A stretch of 15,436 nt of DNA from NCBI GenBank assembly GCA_020425885.1, contig JAGQRA010000463.1:1-15436 (forward strand), read 5' to 3'. A program made the position numbers and the translations under genes. This document shows positions 13,099 through 15,436 of the stretch, one piece after another. Under the pieces are notes generated by a model. The model made no database searches, was not told the DNA's origin, and saw nothing but the letters and a program-made list of their open reading frames with translations. This stretch comes from Planctomycetota bacterium. GTDB taxonomy: Bacteria; Planctomycetota; UBA1135; UBA2386. Within the stretch, counting starts at the first letter, position 1, and every line of letters starts with the position of its first letter.

Positions 13099-15436
13099 CG
13101 CCGCTGCGCTGTGCCATCGCGGCGCTGTTCGCCGGGCCAGTCCTTCTGATGTCTGCCGTCGGCCAATGCTCCACGCAATGGCTGCCGGGTGAAGCGGTTC
13201 CAGGTACGAGCGGTCGAGTCGATGCGGCGACGACGTGGGACCCGGATGGACCGGGCCCGATGCAGCCGGTCGTGGTGGTCGGCGGTCCGGAGTTCAAGAC
13301 TGCCGGCAATGTCGTAGCCAACGGCATCGCGCTCTACGATCCGGTTACCGGGGGCTGGTCGGCGTTGAGCTCCGGCGTGGCGCTGGGCCCGACCGTGGAA
13401 GGTCGAGTCAACGCTTTGACGACGCTGCCGAACGGCGGTCTCGTTGCGGCGGGATCCTTCTCCACGGCGGGTGGCGTACCCGTGCAGAACATCGCGCGCT
13501 GGAATGGCACGAGCTGGTCGGCGTTGGGCAGCGGGTTGAACAGTGAGGTCCGGGCCCTGGCGACTCTGCCGAACGGAGACCTGGTCGCGGCAGGGGACTT
13601 CTCCGTCGCCGGCGGCGTGTCCGCCAGCTTCGTCGCCCGTTGGGACGGCAGCAGCTGGTCGGCGCTGGGCTCCGGCATGAACACGCGAGTCAGTGCCCTG
13701 ACGACGTTGCCGAACGGGGATGTCGTCGCGGGTGGCGTTTTCACCACGGCGGGCGGCTTGCCCGCGAACAGGATCGCACGTTGGGACGGTACGACCTGGT
13801 CAGCCATGGGTGCGGGCATGAACAACGAAGTCATCGCCCTGACGACGTTGCCGAATGGGGACGTCGTCGCGGGTGGCAGCTTCAGCACGGCGGACGGTGT
13901 GTCTGCCAGACGCATCGCGCGTTGGAATGGCACCGCCTGGTCGCCGCTGGGCACGGGGATGAACCAGGTCGTCTGGGCCCTGACGACGATGCCGAACGGA
14001 GACCTCGTTGCCGGCGGCGCATTCGGTACGGCGGGAGGCGTGTCGGCCAGTCGGATCGCGCGCTGGAGCGGCGCCGCCTGGTCGGCGCTGGGGACCGGGA
14101 TGAACGACATCGGCGTCTTGGCGCTGACGCCGCTGCCGAACGGCGACCTCGTTGCGGCGGGCAACTTCAGCGCGGCCGGTGGAGTGGCCGCCAGCCACAC
14201 AGCACGCTGGAGTGGCAGCCGCTGGGCGGCGCTGAATACCGGGACGAATGGTTGGGTGGACGCCTTGACCACGCTGCCGAACGGGGACCTAGCGGCGGGC
14301 GGGCTGTTCACGACGTTGGCGGGTGTTGCCACCAACGGAGTGGCGCTCTGGAATGGCGTCAACTGGGTGGGGCTCGGCACCGGAATGAACGGGCGCGTCA
14401 CTGCGATGGCGACGCTACCGAATGGCGATCTCGTGGCCGGTGGAGTCTTCACTACCGCGGGTGGCGTGGCCGCGAACCGGATCGCTCGCTGGGATGGCTC
14501 GAACTGGTCGGCCCTCGGTACGGGGTTGAACGACTTCGTCTCGGCCATCGCAGCGTTGCCGAACGGGGACGTCGTTGTGGGGGGAGTGTTCACCACCGCA
14601 GGTGGTGTGGCCGCGAACCGGATCGCACGCTTCGACGGTGCCAGTTGGTCGGCGCTGGGCTCCGGGATGAATGATCGGGTCACGTCACTGGTGACGTTGC
14701 CGAACGGCGACCTCGTGGCAGGTGGCTGGTTCACCACGGCGGGCGGTGTGTCCGTCAACCATGTCGCGGTCTGGGATGGCACCGGCTGGGCGGCGCTGGG
14801 CACCGGCATGGATGGCGACATCTGGGCGCTGACGATGCTGGCGAACGGGGACCTGTTGGCGGGCGGCTACTTCTGGACCGCGGGCGGTGTGCCTGCCAAC
14901 GGCATCGCGCGCTGGGGCGGCAATGGCTGGTCGGCGCTGGGTGCGGGCATTGACGGTTCGGTCAACGCGGTGACGGTGCTGCCGAACGGGCACGTCGTGG
15001 CGGGCGGCTACTTCTCGACGGCTGGCGGAATACCGGCAAACCAGATCGCGCGCTGGGATGGCACGAATTGGTCGGCGCTGGGCGCGGGCCTGAACGGCGC
15101 GCCATTTGCCCTCCGCGCGCTACCGAACGGAGATCTCATGGCGGGTGGGATGTTCACGACGGCTGGCGGACTCGCGTCTGCCTACCTCGGTCGTCTCACC
15201 ACCACGTGCCCGGCCAGTACTGCGCCCTACGGTAGCGGCTGCACGGGATCCGGCGGCCAGCTGACCCTCACCGCCGACAACCTGCCGTGGGTGGGCAGCA
15301 CGTTTCGCGCTTCGGCGCACGGCCTGCTGCCCGGCTCGTTGGCCGCCGCGGTGATCGGCTTCGCGCCGCAGAACGTGCCGCTGTCGACTCTGCACCCGAG
15401 CGGCGGACTCGGCTGCGACCTGCTCGCAGCCGTCCA
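13095..15436 (+). CDS. Secreted 47-residue-repeat protein, propeller-like (3' end outside window)
   Basis: Open from ATG 13095 to the window edge (780 codons, no stop), so the true length is unknown. The ATG overlaps the previous stop (ATGA). A signal peptide (MTPLRCAIAALFAGPVLLMS, then AVGQ) precedes CSTQW; Q before the Cys argues against a lipobox. A degenerate first unit (about 30-104, with VVVVGGPEFKTAGN and ALYDPVTGGWSALSSG) is followed by 12 full repeats (105-669) and a truncated thirteenth. Consensus: V.ALTTLPNGDLVAGG.F, then TTAGGV.AN.IARWDG..WS, then ALG.GMN. This resembles delta-60 (DUF5122) and Kelch-like repeats, giving one or more beta-propellers. From about 15207 a Cys-containing C-terminal domain starts (CPASTAPYGSGCTGSGG, later LPWVGSTF). 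Likely envelope or extracellular; ligand unknown. Repeats resemble annotation-type proteins of planctomycetes with no known enzyme activity. Confidence 0.9.
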   Translation, partial: MTPLRCAIAALFAGPVLLMSAVGQCSTQWLPGEAVPGTSGRVDAATTWDPDGPGPMQPVVVVGGPEFKTAGNVVANGIALYDPVTGGWSALSSGVALGPTVEGRVNALTTLPNGGLVAAGSFSTAGGVPVQNIARWNGTSWSALGSGLNSEVRALATLPNGDLVAAGDFSVAGGVSASFVARWDGSSWSALGSGMNTRVSALTTLPNGDVVAGGVFTTAGGLPANRIARWDGTTWSAMGAGMNNEVIALTTLPNGDVVAGGSFSTADGVSARRIARWNGTAWSPLGTGMNQVVWALTTMPNGDLVAGGAFGTAGGVSASRIARWSGAAWSALGTGMNDIGVLALTPLPNGDLVAAGNFSAAGGVAASHTARWSGSRWAALNTGTNGWVDALTTLPNGDLAAGGLFTTLAGVATNGVALWNGVNWVGLGTGMNGRVTAMATLPNGDLVAGGVFTTAGGVAANRIARWDGSNWSALGTGLNDFVSAIAALPNGDVVVGGVFTTAGGVAANRIARFDGASWSALGSGMNDRVTSLVTLPNGDLVAGGWFTTAGGVSVNHVAVWDGTGWAALGTGMDGDIWALTMLANGDLLAGGYFWTAGGVPANGIARWGGNGWSALGAGIDGSVNAVTVLPNGHVVAGGYFSTAGGIPANQIARWDGTNWSALGAGLNGAPFALRALPNGDLMAGGMFTTAGGLASAYLGRLTTTCPASTAPYGSGCTGSGGQLTLTADNLPWVGSTFRASAHGLLPGSLAAAVIGFAPQNVPLSTLHPSGGLGCDLLAAV
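13407..15197 (+). repeat. Coding tandem repeat, 141-bp period
   Basis: Twelve full units from 13407 to 15101, each 141 bp (47 codons) except the fifth, which is 144 bp (an extra codon in ATGAACGACATCGGC); the spacing therefore sums exactly to 1695 bp. A thirteenth unit (15102-15197) is cut short where the C-terminal domain begins. The most constant DNA blocks encode LPNGD and GGCGxxTTC-type VAGG.F, and IARW.G..W. Units vary at the third codon positions, so the array is old enough to have diverged and is held by protein-level selection. Confidence 0.92.

Noticed and set aside
13095..13175. Lipoprotein signal in the repeat protein (AVGQC)
   Set aside because: Q directly before the Cys does not satisfy the lipobox, which needs Gly, Ala or Ser there; an ordinary signal peptide is more likely.
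13334..14821. A 495-codon open frame on the minus strand with a periodic PPAVVNTPPATTSPFG-like translation
   Set aside because: It is the antisense of the 141-bp coding repeat; its periodicity is inherited from the plus-strand gene, which has a signal peptide, coupling to the upstream gene and conserved protein motifs.
13407..15197. CRISPR-like or satellite array
   Set aside because: The 141-bp period is coding, units are diverged at synonymous sites, and there are no short identical repeats with unique spacers or cas genes.

Overview
This is a GC-rich, gene-dense stretch of chromosome, most likely from a planctomycete (Planctomycetota) or a close relative. The evidence is two ECF sigma factors of the short TALVHEAW type, each fused by gene overlap to a large membrane Ser/Thr kinase, plus secreted glycine-rich and W-D-G/L-P-N-G repeat proteins of a style common in that phylum. 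The taxonomic call is inference; there is no rRNA or other marker here, and some Acidobacteriota or Myxococcota have similar kinases. No tRNA, rRNA, insertion sequence, phage gene or CRISPR array was seen.

Layout. (1) 1-570, plus strand: the C-terminal part of an APC-family amino acid permease, cut by the window edge. (2) 775-2046, plus: murA, the first committed enzyme of peptidoglycan precursor synthesis, starting at a TTG with a good Shine-Dalgarno. (3) 2094-5767, minus: an operon of an ECF sigma factor and a receptor kinase with 11 TPR units, joined by a 4-nt GTGA overlap. (4) 6021-7787, plus, divergent from that operon: a membrane protein with a GYF_2-like domain, two zinc ribbons, three membrane helices and an outside C-terminal domain. 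(5) 7832-11686, minus: a second, paralogous sigma/kinase operon whose kinase ends in WD40 blades instead of TPRs. Its reading frame is broken near 8131, leaving the last two blades in another frame. (6) 11929-15436+, plus: two translationally coupled secreted proteins, a glycine-rich one and a very regular 47-residue repeat protein that runs off the window.

How it fits together. The two sigma/kinase pairs share kinase domain, N-terminal motif, juxtamembrane segment and operon order, and differ only in the C-terminal sensor or scaffold half, so they look like one duplicated signalling module with swapped output or input modules. In both sigma factors the usual acidic region 2.2 motif is replaced by a segment with conserved threonines. 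This suggests kinase-dependent activation of the sigma factor, as described for the EcfP/PknT pair of Vibrio, rather than control by an anti-sigma factor, which is absent here. The membrane zinc-ribbon protein and the secreted pair are divergently placed next to the modules and are plausible targets or partners; that link is positional only.
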